Shown here piece by piece: positions 53,260-64,000 of a stretch of DNA of 64,000 nt. The DNA is from Azospirillum soli (GTDB taxonomy: Bacteria > Pseudomonadota > Alphaproteobacteria > Azospirillales > Azospirillaceae): contig NZ_JAGINQ010000006.1 in assembly GCF_017876165.1 (NCBI RefSeq), positions 62,001 through 126,000 on the forward strand, read 5' to 3'. Made by a program: the position numbers and the translations under genes. The notes below the pieces were generated by a model, which did no database searches, was not told where the DNA came from, and saw only the letters and a list, made by a program, of their open reading frames with translations. Numbering within the stretch: position 1 is the stretch's first letter; each line of letters opens with the position of its first letter.

Positions 53260-53484
53260 TCACCAGTGCTGGCGATGATGGTGACGGTAATGGCCGTGTT
53301 TGCGCGGATGGCCGTGGTAGCCATAAGCGCGAGGATAACTGTAATAGGTGTAGGCGCGCGGGGCCTGATAATACCCGTAATAGACCGGCGGCGGCGATTC
53401 GTGGACCACGTAACAGCCGGACAGAAGAAGCCCGGAAACGGCAAGAGCCAGAAAGTTGCGAAGCGTCGCTATACGGAGCGTCAT
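53260..53484 (-). CDS. Tyr/His-rich small lipoprotein
   Basis: 74 aa from ATG 53484. Lipobox LLLSGC at about residue 24; the mature part is mostly Tyr, His, Pro and Arg (VYYGYYQAPRAYTYYSYPRA; HGHPRKHGHYRHHHRQHW). The 10 or so C-terminal His residues could bind Ni, Zn or Cu at the envelope. Similar short YXY-rich lipoproteins occur in Rhodospirillales; role unknown. Confidence 0.65.
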   Translation of the reverse strand: MTLRIATLRNFLALAVSGLLLSGCYVVHESPPPVYYGYYQAPRAYTYYSYPRAYGYHGHPRKHGHYRHHHRQHW

Positions 53485-53641
53485 GGCGGGCCATCGTAAA
53501 CCGGTGGTCGTCGAGGTGCGGACACCTGCCGTGATGAACGCTCATGATCGAATGTTTATTCCCACCCCAAAATAGCCGGGTCCAGGGGCCGTTCGGCCCC
53601 TGGCGGGTGGGTGCGGGAGGGCGGAGCCCTCCTGCTGTTCC

Positions 53642-55816
<2,175 letters not shown>

Positions 55817-55898
55817 TTATATGGCCCACCCCCACCCTCCTGTCGAGCGTGGGCTTGTCGGGGGAGACGCCTCCCCCATCCGGCTCAGGGCGGCCGGC

Positions 55899-57359
55899 TC
55901 AGCGGGGCCGGCCGTAGACGGCGATACAGGCCGCCGCACCGTCCACATAGGTTTGGGCCGTCACATAGGCATAAAGGGTTCCCCCAAGCCGCTCGGCCTC
56001 GGCGACCAACAGCTTCAGATTGGTGTAGCAGCCCCCATCGCCCTGCTGCTGCGCCGCCTGGGCCATCCGTTCGTAATCGAGGCGCTGGAAGGGTTGCGGT
56101 TCGCGCGATTGCGCGCCGCCTTTCGTTTCAACGGCGAGAACACCGACGCGGTCGCGATAGTCCTGTCCGGGTACCCAACGCAGGGCGATGTCGGCGTTGA
56201 AACCGGCGTCCTGAAGCGCGACGTAGGCGCGCTCAAGAAAATCCGGAGAACCGACCAGAGTTCCGCAGGCCGCCACCTTGAAGGAGTGCGGCAGCGCTCG
56301 CCCCGGCACCATCGCTTCGACGATTTTGTTCGTGTTGCTCAGGTCCATGCCCGAGAACGTCATATCTCCGTAACCGTATTTCTCGTCGATGAAAATCGGG
56401 CGGAATGGGATGCTCATGCCCCAGTCTTTGCCCAACTGCCGGAGAACGCCGCCAACGGCGTAGCCGCCGCTCACCGTCTTCTCGCTGTTCTGGTCGAAGC
56501 ACGCCATGTTGCGTGCCCCAGGCATTCCCGCCAGGGTCAGAAAGCCGATGCCCCCGATCTCGCGCAGCGATGCGAAGTTGATCGGCAGTCGCAGCGCCGG
56601 GTCACGCACCAGACGCTCGGTGATCTGAACGCGCTTCGCAAGTTCGTCCAACAGCGTCCCCTGCGTGAACTTGACGACGCCGGGGTTTTTCTGGCCAACT
56701 TCAATGCAGGCGTTGAAAATTTTGTCTTCGTACCCCATCACGCTATACCGGTCGGCCTTCCGCTGCGCCATAAGCTCAGCAAACTGGGTGCCGACCAGCT
56801 TGGACATGTCGTCGCCGATTTCCTGAAGCTGGATGAGAGTCGCATCGGGAAGGTTGGTCGCCATGGTGATGAACTCCATCACCCTCTCGGCTTTCCTGCG
56901 GCGGCTATTGAGGCCGGATTGGGTGCTTTTCTCCGCGATCATGGTCAGGGCGGAACCGATGTCCTGCCCCTTCTCCTTCATCGCGACTGCCGCTTCGTAA
57001 ATATAAACTTCGGTCATCAATTTGCAGATGGCGACGCTGGAGAGGTCGAGCACTTCCGGCGCCAGCACGCGCGCAATCCGGACGGCGTCGGCGCTCACCG
57101 GCGCACCAGCGTTTATTTTTTCTTCTTCCAGCCCCCGTGCTTCGGCAATGGAACCGTAGTCGCTTGGGAAAACCAGATAATACTCACTGTCCCTGGCGGG
57201 ATAGGGATCACGCAACGTTATGACGCCACGAGCGTTGGTTGTTCCATCTTGCGCAAAGGAACGATCGCTAAGCAACGTGGCGGACAGCACAAACACCGCA
57301 ATCACGGGCACCAGACGCGCCACGCGCGTTTTCAAAGACCAGAGCAAGCCGCTTGGCAT
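55899..57359 (-). CDS. Large exported protein, unknown
   Basis: 486 aa from ATG 57359 with a signal peptide (VARLVPVIAVFVLSATLLSDRSFAQ). No domain recognised. Landmarks are an N-terminal segment ITLRDPYPARDSEYYLVFPSD, a helical centre, KVAACGTLVGSPDFLERAYVAL and a C-terminal cysteine (AACIAVYGRPR). GC and codon use are slightly lower than the neighbours. Monocistronic; periplasmic by inference. Confidence 0.6.
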   Translation of the reverse strand: MPSGLLWSLKTRVARLVPVIAVFVLSATLLSDRSFAQDGTTNARGVITLRDPYPARDSEYYLVFPSDYGSIAEARGLEEEKINAGAPVSADAVRIARVLAPEVLDLSSVAICKLMTEVYIYEAAVAMKEKGQDIGSALTMIAEKSTQSGLNSRRRKAERVMEFITMATNLPDATLIQLQEIGDDMSKLVGTQFAELMAQRKADRYSVMGYEDKIFNACIEVGQKNPGVVKFTQGTLLDELAKRVQITERLVRDPALRLPINFASLREIGGIGFLTLAGMPGARNMACFDQNSEKTVSGGYAVGGVLRQLGKDWGMSIPFRPIFIDEKYGYGDMTFSGMDLSNTNKIVEAMVPGRALPHSFKVAACGTLVGSPDFLERAYVALQDAGFNADIALRWVPGQDYRDRVGVLAVETKGGAQSREPQPFQRLDYERMAQAAQQQGDGGCYTNLKLLVAEAERLGGTLYAYVTAQTYVDGAAACIAVYGRPR

Positions 57360-57504
57360 GAAAGTTTTTTCCTTTTTATCGTTTGCCGCTTGAGCGAATA
57401 ACGGAAGAACAGTTCCGGCCGGGGAGGCACGGAGAAACACGAGCAACGCGATGCTCTGGCCGGCGACAGGGCTTTGGCTGGCGACAGGAGGCCGCCGCGA
57501 ATTT

Positions 57505-57547
57505 GACCGCCGCCCCCTCGCTTTCCGAAGAAGAGAGGGGGCGGGTC
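57505..57547. terminator. GC-rich hairpin downstream of ilvE
   Basis: CGCCCCCTC (57511-57519) pairs with GAGGGGGCG (57535-57543), extended by partly paired flanks (57505 and 57547). It lies just after the minus-strand ilvE stop. No T-run on the minus strand, so termination is likely but unproven. Confidence 0.45.
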
Positions 57548-57553
57548 AGAAAC

Positions 57554-58426
57554 TCACGCCCGCACGGCCGCGTCGTAGTCCTTCACCAGCGTCTCGCAGA
57601 CGCGGCCGGGGGTGAAACTGTATTCGCCGATCTGGCCGACCGGGGTGACCTCGGCGGCGGTGCCGGTCAGGAAGACCTCCTGGGTGTTGGCCAGTTCCTC
57701 CGGCTGAATGTGGCGCTCGATCACCTCGATGCCGCGCTTCTTGGCAAGGTCGATGACCGTGCGGCGGGTGATGCCGTCCAGGAAGCAGTCGGGCTTCGGC
57801 GTGTGGATCTTGCCGTCCATCACCAGGAACAGGTTGGCGCCGGTCGCCTCGGCCAGCAGGCCGCGGTAGTCCAGCATCAGCGCGTCCTGATAGCCCTGCC
57901 GCTCCGCCTCATGCTTGGAGAGCGTGCAGATCATGTAGAGGCCGGCGGCCTTCGACGCGGTCGGGGCGGTGTCCGGGGCTGGGCGGCGCCAGGGCGCCCA
58001 CATCAGCTTGATGCCGGCCATCTTGGCCTCGGGGCTGAAATAGCTCGGCCACTGCCAGACGGCGATGGCGACGTGGATGCGGCTGGCCTGCGCCGACACG
58101 CCCATCATCTCGCTGCCGCGCCACGCCACCGGGCGGACGTAGGCGTCGGCGAAGCCCATGGCCTTCACGGTCTCGTTCGTCGCCGCGTCGATCTCCGCCA
58201 CCGAATAGGGAAGCTCGAACCCGAGGATCTGGGCGGACTTGGCGAGGCGCTCGCTGTGCTCGGTCAGCTTGAAGACCTTGCCGTTGTAGACGCGCTCGCC
58301 CTCGAACACGCAGCTGGCGTAGTGCAGGCCGTGCGTCAGGACGTGCAGGTTGGCCTCGCGCCACGGCACCAGCGCGCCGTCGTACCAGATCACGCCGTCG
58401 CGGTCGTCGAAGGGAAGGATGGACAT
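57554..58426 (-). CDS. ilvE: Branched-chain amino-acid aminotransferase
   Basis: 290 aa. THGLHYASCVFEGERVYNGKVF, PLP Lys159 in PTASKAAGLYM, ALMLDYRGLLAEATGANLFLV, and DGITRRTVIDLAKKRGIEVIER give a complete class IV aminotransferase. It makes Leu, Ile and Val from their 2-oxo acids. Divergent from a MarR-family gene, an arrangement familiar from Rhodospirillales. Confidence 0.94.
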   Translation of the reverse strand: MSILPFDDRDGVIWYDGALVPWREANLHVLTHGLHYASCVFEGERVYNGKVFKLTEHSERLAKSAQILGFELPYSVAEIDAATNETVKAMGFADAYVRPVAWRGSEMMGVSAQASRIHVAIAVWQWPSYFSPEAKMAGIKLMWAPWRRPAPDTAPTASKAAGLYMICTLSKHEAERQGYQDALMLDYRGLLAEATGANLFLVMDGKIHTPKPDCFLDGITRRTVIDLAKKRGIEVIERHIQPEELANTQEVFLTGTAAEVTPVGQIGEYSFTPGRVCETLVKDYDAAVRA

Positions 58427-58553
58427 GGACGTTTCCTGTCTTGGTGATGCCCAATTTCGGGCGTTGTTGAGCGTTGCCCTTGTTTCAGGGCGCTTGTTCG
58501 TTTATGTCTGAGTTGCTGACCCATTTGTAACGATTCGCACCAATCACGTCAAC

Positions 58554-59066
58554 ATGGCTGACATAAAAGCAGGCGTGAACCAGCTGTTCCTCCGGGAGGA
58601 AGAGCTGCGCACGGGCATGGAACTCCTGTTCTATGCGTACAGGGAGTTCACCGCGGAACCGGACGAGATCCTGGCGGAGATCGGCTTCGGCCGGGCGCAC
58701 CACCGCGTGATCTATTTCGTCGGGCGCTACCCGAAGATAACGGTGTCGGAGCTGTTGGCGATCCTGAAAATCACCAAGCAGAGCCTGTCCCGCGTCCTGG
58801 GCGAGCTGGTGCGGCAGGGCTTTATCCTGCAACAGACGGGCGTGCGCGACCGCCGGCAGCGGCTTCTGGAACTGACCGAGAAGGGCGTGGAACTGGAGCG
58901 GCAGCTGTCGGAAACGCAGCGCCAGCGGATCGCCCGCGCCTACCGCATGGCCGGGGCCGAGGCGGTCGAGGGCTTCCGCAAGGTCATGCTGGGGATGCTG
59001 GACGACGAGGACCGGGCGAAGTTCACGCCGCCACTACCGGCCCGCCTCGCGGCGGTGAAACGCTAG
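58554..59066 (+). CDS. petP: MarR-family regulator, PetP-like
   Basis: 170 aa from ATG 58554. Winged helix with IGFGRAHHRVIYFVGRYPKI, recognition helix ILKITKQSLSRVLGELVRQG and wing RDRRQRLLELTEKG. The sequence matches the PetP type first described beside PetR in Rhodobacter. A response regulator that may be PetR begins at the right end of this window. Divergent from ilvE; the shared 127-bp region probably holds its operator. Confidence 0.8.
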   Translation: MADIKAGVNQLFLREEELRTGMELLFYAYREFTAEPDEILAEIGFGRAHHRVIYFVGRYPKITVSELLAILKITKQSLSRVLGELVRQGFILQQTGVRDRRQRLLELTEKGVELERQLSETQRQRIARAYRMAGAEAVEGFRKVMLGMLDDEDRAKFTPPLPARLAAVKR

Positions 59067-59069
59067 GAA

Positions 59070-59101
59070 GAAAAAAGGGGAGAGAGCGCCACCGGCGCTC
59101 T
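59070..59101 (-). terminator. Rho-independent terminator (minus strand)
   Basis: AGAGCGCC (59083-59090) and GGCGCTCT (59094-59101) form a perfect 8-bp stem. Six A residues at 59071-59076 read as a T-run on the minus strand. It overlaps the stop of the minus-strand 79-aa gene. Confidence 0.7.
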
Positions 59102-59339
59102 ACTCCTTCGCGGTGTCCGAAGCGGGGGTATCCGAAGCGGGGCTTTCCGGCTCGGCCGGCTTGGCCTCGGCGGTTGCCGCCGCGTTCGGAGCGCCCCGGC
59201 GGCGGAACGAGGTTTTCTTGTAGACGACGCTGTCCGACGATCCCGGCGGGCATTGGACGATCTTGCCCCCCTTGGCGAGGAACTCCCTGGTCATGGAGTC
59301 GATATCCTTACGGTCGGCGGAACGGCTGTCGGATGTCAT
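59100..59339 (-). CDS. Small hypothetical protein
   Basis: 79 aa from ATG 59339. The start (DIDSMTREFLAKGGKIVQCPPGSSDSVVYKK) reads like a compact conserved segment; the rest is a disordered Ala/Glu/Pro tail (AEPESPASDTPASDTAKE). Possibly a small regulator or ribosome-associated protein of Rhodospirillales; not identified. It has its own terminator. Confidence 0.6.
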   Translation of the reverse strand: MTSDSRSADRKDIDSMTREFLAKGGKIVQCPPGSSDSVVYKKTSFRRRGAPNAAATAEAKPAEPESPASDTPASDTAKE

Positions 59340-59406
59340 TCATACCTCCTGTGATCGTCTCAAGCCCGGCCGGGGGCCGGGGCCAAAGCCAGCTTCGGCT
59401 TCGGCG

Positions 59407-59682
59407 TCAGTGGCGCCGGGGCGGCGGACGCCGCGCGGCGCCACCCGGCGGCGCACCGCCTTCGGTCTTGTGCCGGTAGTTGATCCGGGCCTTCGTCAGG
59501 TCGTACGGCGTCATCTCGACCGTGACCCGATCGCCGGCCAGGATGCGGATGCGGTTCTTCTTCATGCGTCCGGACGCATAGGCCATCACCTCGTGCCCTG
59601 CCTCCAGCTGCACGCGGAAGCGCGCGTCTGGCAGAACCTCGGTGACGACCCCGTCCATCTCGACCAGGTCTTCCTTGGCCAT
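59407..59682 (-). CDS. infA: Translation initiation factor IF-1 with C-terminal extension
   Basis: 91 aa from ATG 59682. [32 protein letters not shown] and [13 protein letters not shown] make the full OB fold, with S/Q-type RNA-binding surface. Usual IF-1 is 72 aa; here about 19 extra residues rich in Gly, Pro and Arg follow ([17 protein letters not shown]). Extended IF-1 paralogues are known in Alphaproteobacteria. Near cspA, suggesting a cold-shock grouping. Confidence 0.9.
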   Translation of the reverse strand: MAKEDLVEMDGVVTEVLPDARFRVQLEAGHEVMAYASGRMKKNRIRILAGDRVTVEMTPYDLTKARINYRHKTEGGAPPGGAARRPPPRRH

Positions 59683-59825
59683 GGAAACGTTCCTTCGAAT
59701 TAAGCGTACCACGCGGCCCCGGGTACCGATTGAACAGTGCCGATCAAAAGGGCCGGTCAGAAAGGGGCGGCCGTTGCCGCCCCTGGAGAGCCACTCGAAC
59801 GACGAGTAGCTTGCACGGCGGCGGC

Positions 59826-60035
59826 TTACAAGGCCTTGAGGTTGGCCGCCGACGACTTGCCCTTCTTGGGGTCGCGCTGCAGCTCGTAGGACAGCTTCTG
59901 CCCCTCGCGGAGATTGCCGATCCCGGACCGTTCGACGGCGGAAGCATGGACGAAGACATCGGCCGTGCCGTCATCCGGCTGGATGAAGCCATAGCCCTTG
60001 GTGGTGTTGAACCATTTCACGGTTCCAGTGGTCAT
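59826..60035 (-). CDS. cspA: Cold-shock domain protein (CspA-like)
   Basis: 69 aa from ATG 60035; the frame opens far upstream but the family start [22 protein letters not shown] is here. RNP1 (KGYGFI) and RNP2 (DVFVHASAV) are intact. RNA chaperone. The long upstream untranslated stretch fits the thermosensing 5' leader known in cspA mRNAs. Confidence 0.95.
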   Translation of the reverse strand: MTTGTVKWFNTTKGYGFIQPDDGTADVFVHASAVERSGIGNLREGQKLSYELQRDPKKGKSSAANLKAL

Positions 60036-60485
60036 TCGGACAGTCCCATGCTTGACGTTGCCCCCGGCGCGCATGCCGGAGGCATCAAATGACTGCGGGG
60101 AACGACCAGACGCAGCAGCCTGCACGAGGACCGTAGACCCAAAGAAATTCGACCCCTCTAAAATGGGGCCGGAGCGCAGTGGATGCAACCATATGCGCCT
60201 TTTGCTTTCCCGAAGCCCGCCGCGTGCCAAGGTTGGGGGCCGAAGGACATGTTCGCCATTGCCGCAAATTAGGCGTGACCCCATATTGTTTTATACACCA
60301 ACAGATAACGCTGCCAACGGCGGCCTTGGACCAGAAATCCCAAAGCCGAAATCCTAAGGCCTCCCCCAAAGCCAGAACCTTGGGACCGGGACCTTGGGCC
60401 TGCCCTTCGGCCGAATTGCGTAGGTTGCGCTGCCTCCCTCATAGTTGTCCGCACGGAAAAGAATTCCCTCCGGAGGACATGCGGC
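60036..60485. other. Gene-free region between cspA and histidine kinase
   Basis: Divergent promoter region. On the minus side the first 150-250 nt likely form the cspA leader. No ORF here has coding character. An AT-richer patch (about 60280-60320) could hold a promoter for either gene. No strong hairpin or repeat was noticed. Confidence 0.5.
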
Positions 60486-62624
60486 ATGCAGCGCGCCCGT
60501 CTGGTGGCCGCCTTCCTGGCGTTCGGCGCGCTGTGCATCGGTGTCTCCACGCTGTCGGCGTGGCGCGATCGCATCGCCACGCTGGAGCAGGCGCGACGGG
60601 AAGTCACCGCCACCGCCCGCCTGCTGGACGAGCACGCCAGCCGCGCCATCGAGGCGAGCGACGTCGCGCTGCAAAGCTTCATCGACACGCTGGAGCCCTG
60701 GGACCTGAAGGACCCCGACATGGGCCGCCGCCTCTGGAACACGCTGCGCGAGCGCGTCCGCGCCATTCCGCAGGTCGGTGCCGCCTGGGTGGTGGACGCG
60801 TGGGGCACCGCCGTTCTGGGGACCTGGGAATTCCCGACGCCACCCCACAACTACGCCCACCGGGACTATTTCAAGGCGCATCAGGACGCCTCTCGCGTTC
60901 TGTTCCTGGAACCGAGCGCGCCGGGTTCCCGAACGCAGAAGGACCGCTTCACCATTAGCCGCGCCTTCCGCGATGGCGAGGGTCGGGTGCGCGGCGTCGC
61001 CGTGGTCGCAATCCACAGCGACCACTTCTCAAATCTGTACGGGCAGACCGGCTGGGGCAACGGTTCCCGGCTGGCGCTTTACACCGCCGGAAAGGAACGG
61101 CTGGCGCAATGGCCGCCCGAAGAGAGCGCGCCGCCGCCAGCCGCCGTCTGGCCTGCCCCGGGACAGGCGGAGGCCAGCCCGGCGGTCATCGACGACACGC
61201 ACGTCACCGCCGCACGCCGGCTGGAAGGCTACCCCGTCGTCGTCGTGGCCAGCCGCCCGCTGGACGAGATCCTGGCCGGCTGGCGGGAACGCACGGTCTG
61301 GACGGCGGTCTATGCTGCCTGCGTACTCGCCGGGGCGGCCCTGCTGTTCCTGAACGCGCTGAACGGCATCCGGCGCGAGGCGTCTATGCGGGCCGAACTG
61401 GTGCGGAACAACCAAAGCCTGGACGAGCGCGTGCGCCAGCGCACGGCGGAGCTGGAGTCGGCCCTGCGCACGGCGGAAATGGCCAACCTCGCCAAGATGA
61501 AGGTGCTGGCGACGGTCAGCCACGACCTGCGCCAGCCGTTGCAGGGGCTCGCCGCCTTCCACGACCTTCTGCTGAAGCAATCGGCCAGTCCCGACCTGCA
61601 TCGGCTGGGCGCCATGGCGTCCGCCTCCCTGCAAGCGGGGCAGAGGCTGCTCGACGACCTGCTGGCGCTGTCGCGGCTGGAGGCCGGCGTGGTGCCGGTG
61701 GAGGAAAGCGCCTTCGCCCTCGGCCCCGTTCTGGACCAGCTGGCGGCCGAGGTGCGGGCGGAGGCGGAGGCCAAACGCCTGCGCCTGACCGTCATGCCGA
61801 CCAGCGCCTGGGTGCGCAGCGACCCGGCGCGCCTTCAGCAGATCCTGCGCAACCTGCTGTCCAACGCCGTGAAATACACGGAGCGGGGCGGCGTCGTGGT
61901 CGGCGTGCGACGGCGCGGCGATCAGGCGCGGATCGAGGTGTGGGACAGCGGCCAGGGCATCCCGGCCGTGGAACTCGGCACCATCTGGGAGGAGTTTTAC
62001 CAGATCGGCAACCCGGCCCGCGACGGATCGCGCGGGGCCGGGCTGGGCCTGTCCATCGTGGAGCGCACGGCCCGGCTGATGGGGCACAGGCTGGACGTGC
62101 GGTCCCGCGTCGGGCGGGGGTCGGTGTTCGCGGTCACCCTGCCCCGCATCGCGACACGGGCCGCGCCCATCGCCCCACCAGTCCCGACAACCGGCAGGAC
62201 GGCGGCGGGACGTAAGGACAGCCGTCAGGAGGGGCGGCTGCGCGGGCGCCTCGTGCTGGTGGTCGAGGACGACCCCCTGCAACGCAATTCCCTGACCCTG
62301 GTGCTGGAACAGGCGGGCGCCCGCGTGGTGGCGGTGGAGACCTTCAACGCGGCGCTGGCCGCCGCGCGGGCGGCGCTGCAGCCCCCCTCGGCGATTCTCA
62401 GCGACTACCGCTTGCCGGGCGGCACGGACGGGCTGAGCGGCATCCAGGAATTGCGGGCGACGCTGGGGGTGGAACTGCCGGCGGTGCTGCTGACCGGGGA
62501 GCTGTCCTCCGATCTGGCTCGCGCGGCCAAGGCGGCGGGTTGCGCCCTGCTGACCAAGCCGGCCTCCCCCGACAGCATCCTGACGACGCTGGCCGAGATG
62601 ACCAAGGCTGCCGAGGCCGCTTAA
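60486..62624 (+). CDS. Hybrid sensor histidine kinase with dCache-like sensor
   Basis: 712 aa. TM1 (about 5-20), a periplasmic Cache-type domain (YAHRDYFKAHQDASRVLFLEPSAPG; GRVRGVAVVAIHSDHFSNLYGQ), TM2 (about 275-295), then a coiled coil. HisKA with SHDLRQPLQGL (phospho-His), HATPase with NLLSNAVKYTERGG and GAGLGLSIVERTARLMGH, and a C-terminal receiver (VLVVEDDPLQRNSLTLVL; SDYRLPGGTDG; TKPASPDSIL) complete it. A membrane sensor, probably of small organic ligands; the partner regulator is not identified. Confidence 0.92.
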   Translation: MQRARLVAAFLAFGALCIGVSTLSAWRDRIATLEQARREVTATARLLDEHASRAIEASDVALQSFIDTLEPWDLKDPDMGRRLWNTLRERVRAIPQVGAAWVVDAWGTAVLGTWEFPTPPHNYAHRDYFKAHQDASRVLFLEPSAPGSRTQKDRFTISRAFRDGEGRVRGVAVVAIHSDHFSNLYGQTGWGNGSRLALYTAGKERLAQWPPEESAPPPAAVWPAPGQAEASPAVIDDTHVTAARRLEGYPVVVVASRPLDEILAGWRERTVWTAVYAACVLAGAALLFLNALNGIRREASMRAELVRNNQSLDERVRQRTAELESALRTAEMANLAKMKVLATVSHDLRQPLQGLAAFHDLLLKQSASPDLHRLGAMASASLQAGQRLLDDLLALSRLEAGVVPVEESAFALGPVLDQLAAEVRAEAEAKRLRLTVMPTSAWVRSDPARLQQILRNLLSNAVKYTERGGVVVGVRRRGDQARIEVWDSGQGIPAVELGTIWEEFYQIGNPARDGSRGAGLGLSIVERTARLMGHRLDVRSRVGRGSVFAVTLPRIATRAAPIAPPVPTTGRTAAGRKDSRQEGRLRGRLVLVVEDDPLQRNSLTLVLEQAGARVVAVETFNAALAAARAALQPPSAILSDYRLPGGTDGLSGIQELRATLGVELPAVLLTGELSSDLARAAKAAGCALLTKPASPDSILTTLAEMTKAAEAA

Positions 62625-62647
62625 CCACGCGTCAGCTTAACCACGCG

Positions 62648-63709
62648 TCAATGCGGGTGGCGGTGGTGGATGTCCGGGAAATGCGGGTGGGCGTGCACCA
62701 GCGGCGCGTGGGCGTGCGGGTGGCTGTGCGGCTCCGGCCCTTCCCAGCCCTCATGCTCGTGCTGGTGATGCTCGTCGTGGGTGTGGCGGTGCTCGTGCTC
62801 CGTCGCCTCGTGCCGGTGCTCGTGCTCGTGCCGTTCGACGAGGTGAAGGTAGAGGCCGACGCCCATCAGAGCGGCGGCGGCAACGAAGCGCAGGGTCAGC
62901 GGCTCGCCAAAGGCCAGGATCGCGGCGGCGGCTCCGACGAAGGGCGCCAGTGAGAAATAGGCCCCGGTCCGGGCCGAACCGAGATGACGCAGAGCCAGCA
63001 CGAACAGGGCCAGCGAGATGCCGTAGCCAAGGAAGCCGATCACCGCCGCCCCGGCGAGAAGGCCTGGCGACGGCAGCGCGGCGCCGGCCGACAGGGCGAG
63101 CGCGCTGTTCACCACCCCGGCGGCCATCCCCTTGACCATGGCGATCTGGAGCGGATCGGCCGACGACAGCTTGCGCGTCAGGTTATTGTCGATACCCCAG
63201 GCGAGGCAGGCGGCGGCGATGAACAGGCCGCCTTGTCCGACACTTTCCGGCCCGCCGTTCCCCCCACCACCCCAGGACAATAGGACGGCACCGGCGAGGA
63301 TGGCCGCCGCGCCCAGCGCAATGCGCCGGTCCACATTCTCCCGGAACACCACCCAGGCGATGCCCAGCGTGAACAGCCCTTCCAGATTCAGCAGCAGCGA
63401 AGCGGTCGAGGCCGGCGTGGTGGACAGGCCCTGCATCAGCAGCACCGGCCCGGCGACGCCTCCGGCCAGCACGACGGCGGCAAGCCATGGCAGATCGCGG
63501 CGCGCCAGCGGCGCCTCCGCCGACAGGCCGCCGCGCAGCCGATGAACAAGGTGCAGGACCGCCAACCCCAGCCCGGAGCCGAGATAGAGCAAGCCGGCCA
63601 GCATCCACGGCCCGATCTCGCCCAGCAGCGCTTTGGCGAAGGGCGTGCTGGCGCCGAACAGCGCGGCGGAAAGAAGAGCGTAAGCAATGCCTTGCCACCG
63701 GTGTGTCAC
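62648..63709 (-). CDS. EamA/DMT-family transporter with His-rich cytoplasmic tail
   Basis: 353 aa from GTG 63709. Ten predicted spans in two EamA repeats (GIAYALLSAALFGASTPFAKALLGEIG...; IAAACLAWGIDNNLTRKLSSAD). The last 70 residues are packed with His (ERHEHEHRHEATEHEHRHTH; HPHAHAPLVHAHPHFPDIH), about 25 His in all. That tail could sense or buffer Ni, Zn or Co, so this may be a metal-linked exporter. Known His-tailed DMT proteins support but do not prove this. Confidence 0.85.
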   Translation of the reverse strand: MTHRWQGIAYALLSAALFGASTPFAKALLGEIGPWMLAGLLYLGSGLGLAVLHLVHRLRGGLSAEAPLARRDLPWLAAVVLAGGVAGPVLLMQGLSTTPASTASLLLNLEGLFTLGIAWVVFRENVDRRIALGAAAILAGAVLLSWGGGGNGGPESVGQGGLFIAAACLAWGIDNNLTRKLSSADPLQIAMVKGMAAGVVNSALALSAGAALPSPGLLAGAAVIGFLGYGISLALFVLALRHLGSARTGAYFSLAPFVGAAAAILAFGEPLTLRFVAAAALMGVGLYLHLVERHEHEHRHEATEHEHRHTHDEHHQHEHEGWEGPEPHSHPHAHAPLVHAHPHFPDIHHRHPH

Positions 63710-63864
63710 GGTGCGGTTCCCTGGAACGAAGCCGAACGGTTTTGGGCCAAACGGTTTTTGGGAAGATGGTGCAAGGGGTCGGCGCCGTCGAGCGTTTCGC
63801 CGCTGGAAACGCCGGCCGACGACGCCCGTTGGAGCAATCCCGGTCCGCGCGCTATAGTCGCCGC

Positions 63865-64000
63865 ATGACCGAAGACCAGCCCGACATCCTGCCCCATATC
63901 CTGGTCGTCGACGACGACACCCGCCTGCGTGAACTGCTGCGCAAGTATCTCGCCGGCAACGGCTTTCTGGTGACCACCGCGAAGGATGCCGCCGACGCGC
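63865..64000 (+). CDS. Response regulator, 5' part only (PetR/OmpR-like)
   Basis: The first 45 codons from ATG 63865, cut by the window end. ILVVDDDTRLRELLRKYLAGNGF is the start of a CheY-like receiver with the acidic pair of Asp. The wording is close to PetR/OmpR-type regulators, which fits the PetP-like MarR gene nearby, but the DNA-binding domain is outside the window. Confidence 0.75.
   Translation, partial: MTEDQPDILPHILVVDDDTRLRELLRKYLAGNGFLVTTAKDAADA

Overview
The window reads as chromosomal DNA of a high-GC alphaproteobacterium of the Rhodospirillales, most like Azospirillum. This is inferred from protein character and gene neighbourhoods (ilvE divergent from a PetP-like MarR gene, argH-lptM-lysA, etfBA-hbd, an infA/cold-shock cluster) and was not checked by a search. 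No rRNA, complete tRNA or CRISPR array was seen.

Positions 1 to about 12,700 are a mosaic accessory island with lower and uneven GC. It holds two unknown ORFs, two IS66 transposase 3' ends fused head to head, two divergent tyrosine integrases next to a tRNA-3'-end-like sequence, a ParB-like gene remnant, a frameshifted MarR-like regulator, a BRO-N antirepressor divergent from a serine resolvase, and a phage segment. The phage segment has small ORFs, five copies of a 17-bp palindrome (GGTRTAGTCACTAYACC), a three-copy degenerate repeat, and orphan homologues of the T7 internal virion proteins gp13 and gp14. RNA polymerase, head, portal, tail and terminase genes are all absent. After it come an Abi_alpha/DUF4393 protein and an AT-rich, translationally coupled pair of membrane proteins. 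That pair is the best candidate here for an undescribed defence or stress cassette.

From 12,800 to 64,000 the DNA is mostly ordinary GC-rich core. In order: a lipoprotein, a YafY-type regulator with its VOC target, EVE and small ORFs; an SDR; a TusA / DUF2478-DUF364 / DUF1244 group facing moeA and a glycosyltransferase; an L,D-transpeptidase facing a D,D-carboxypeptidase; a stand-alone LigD polymerase domain and an MFS pump; a pyrimidine-salvage/catabolism operon (urc1-urc4-upp) followed by an AraC regulator; a 1155-aa RTX protein; a periplasmic amino-acid-binding protein, endonuclease III and a PhnL-like ABC ATPase that has lost its catalytic motifs; a quinone reductase and a GH1 beta-glucosidase separated by six consecutive perfect hairpins; a small phage-tail-like cluster; cobalamin adenosyltransferase, etfBA and hbd; TlpA, argH, lptM, lysA; uvrB; ilvE and the PetP-like MarR gene; infA and cspA; a hybrid histidine kinase; a histidine-tailed EamA transporter; and the first 45 codons of a response regulator cut by the window end.

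Functional themes are cofactor and amino-acid metabolism (molybdopterin, cobalamin, Arg, Lys, branched-chain amino acids), electron transfer through ETF, cell-wall remodelling and DNA repair. The most unusual material is the island, the hairpin array at 42,387-42,563 and the dead PhnL paralogue.
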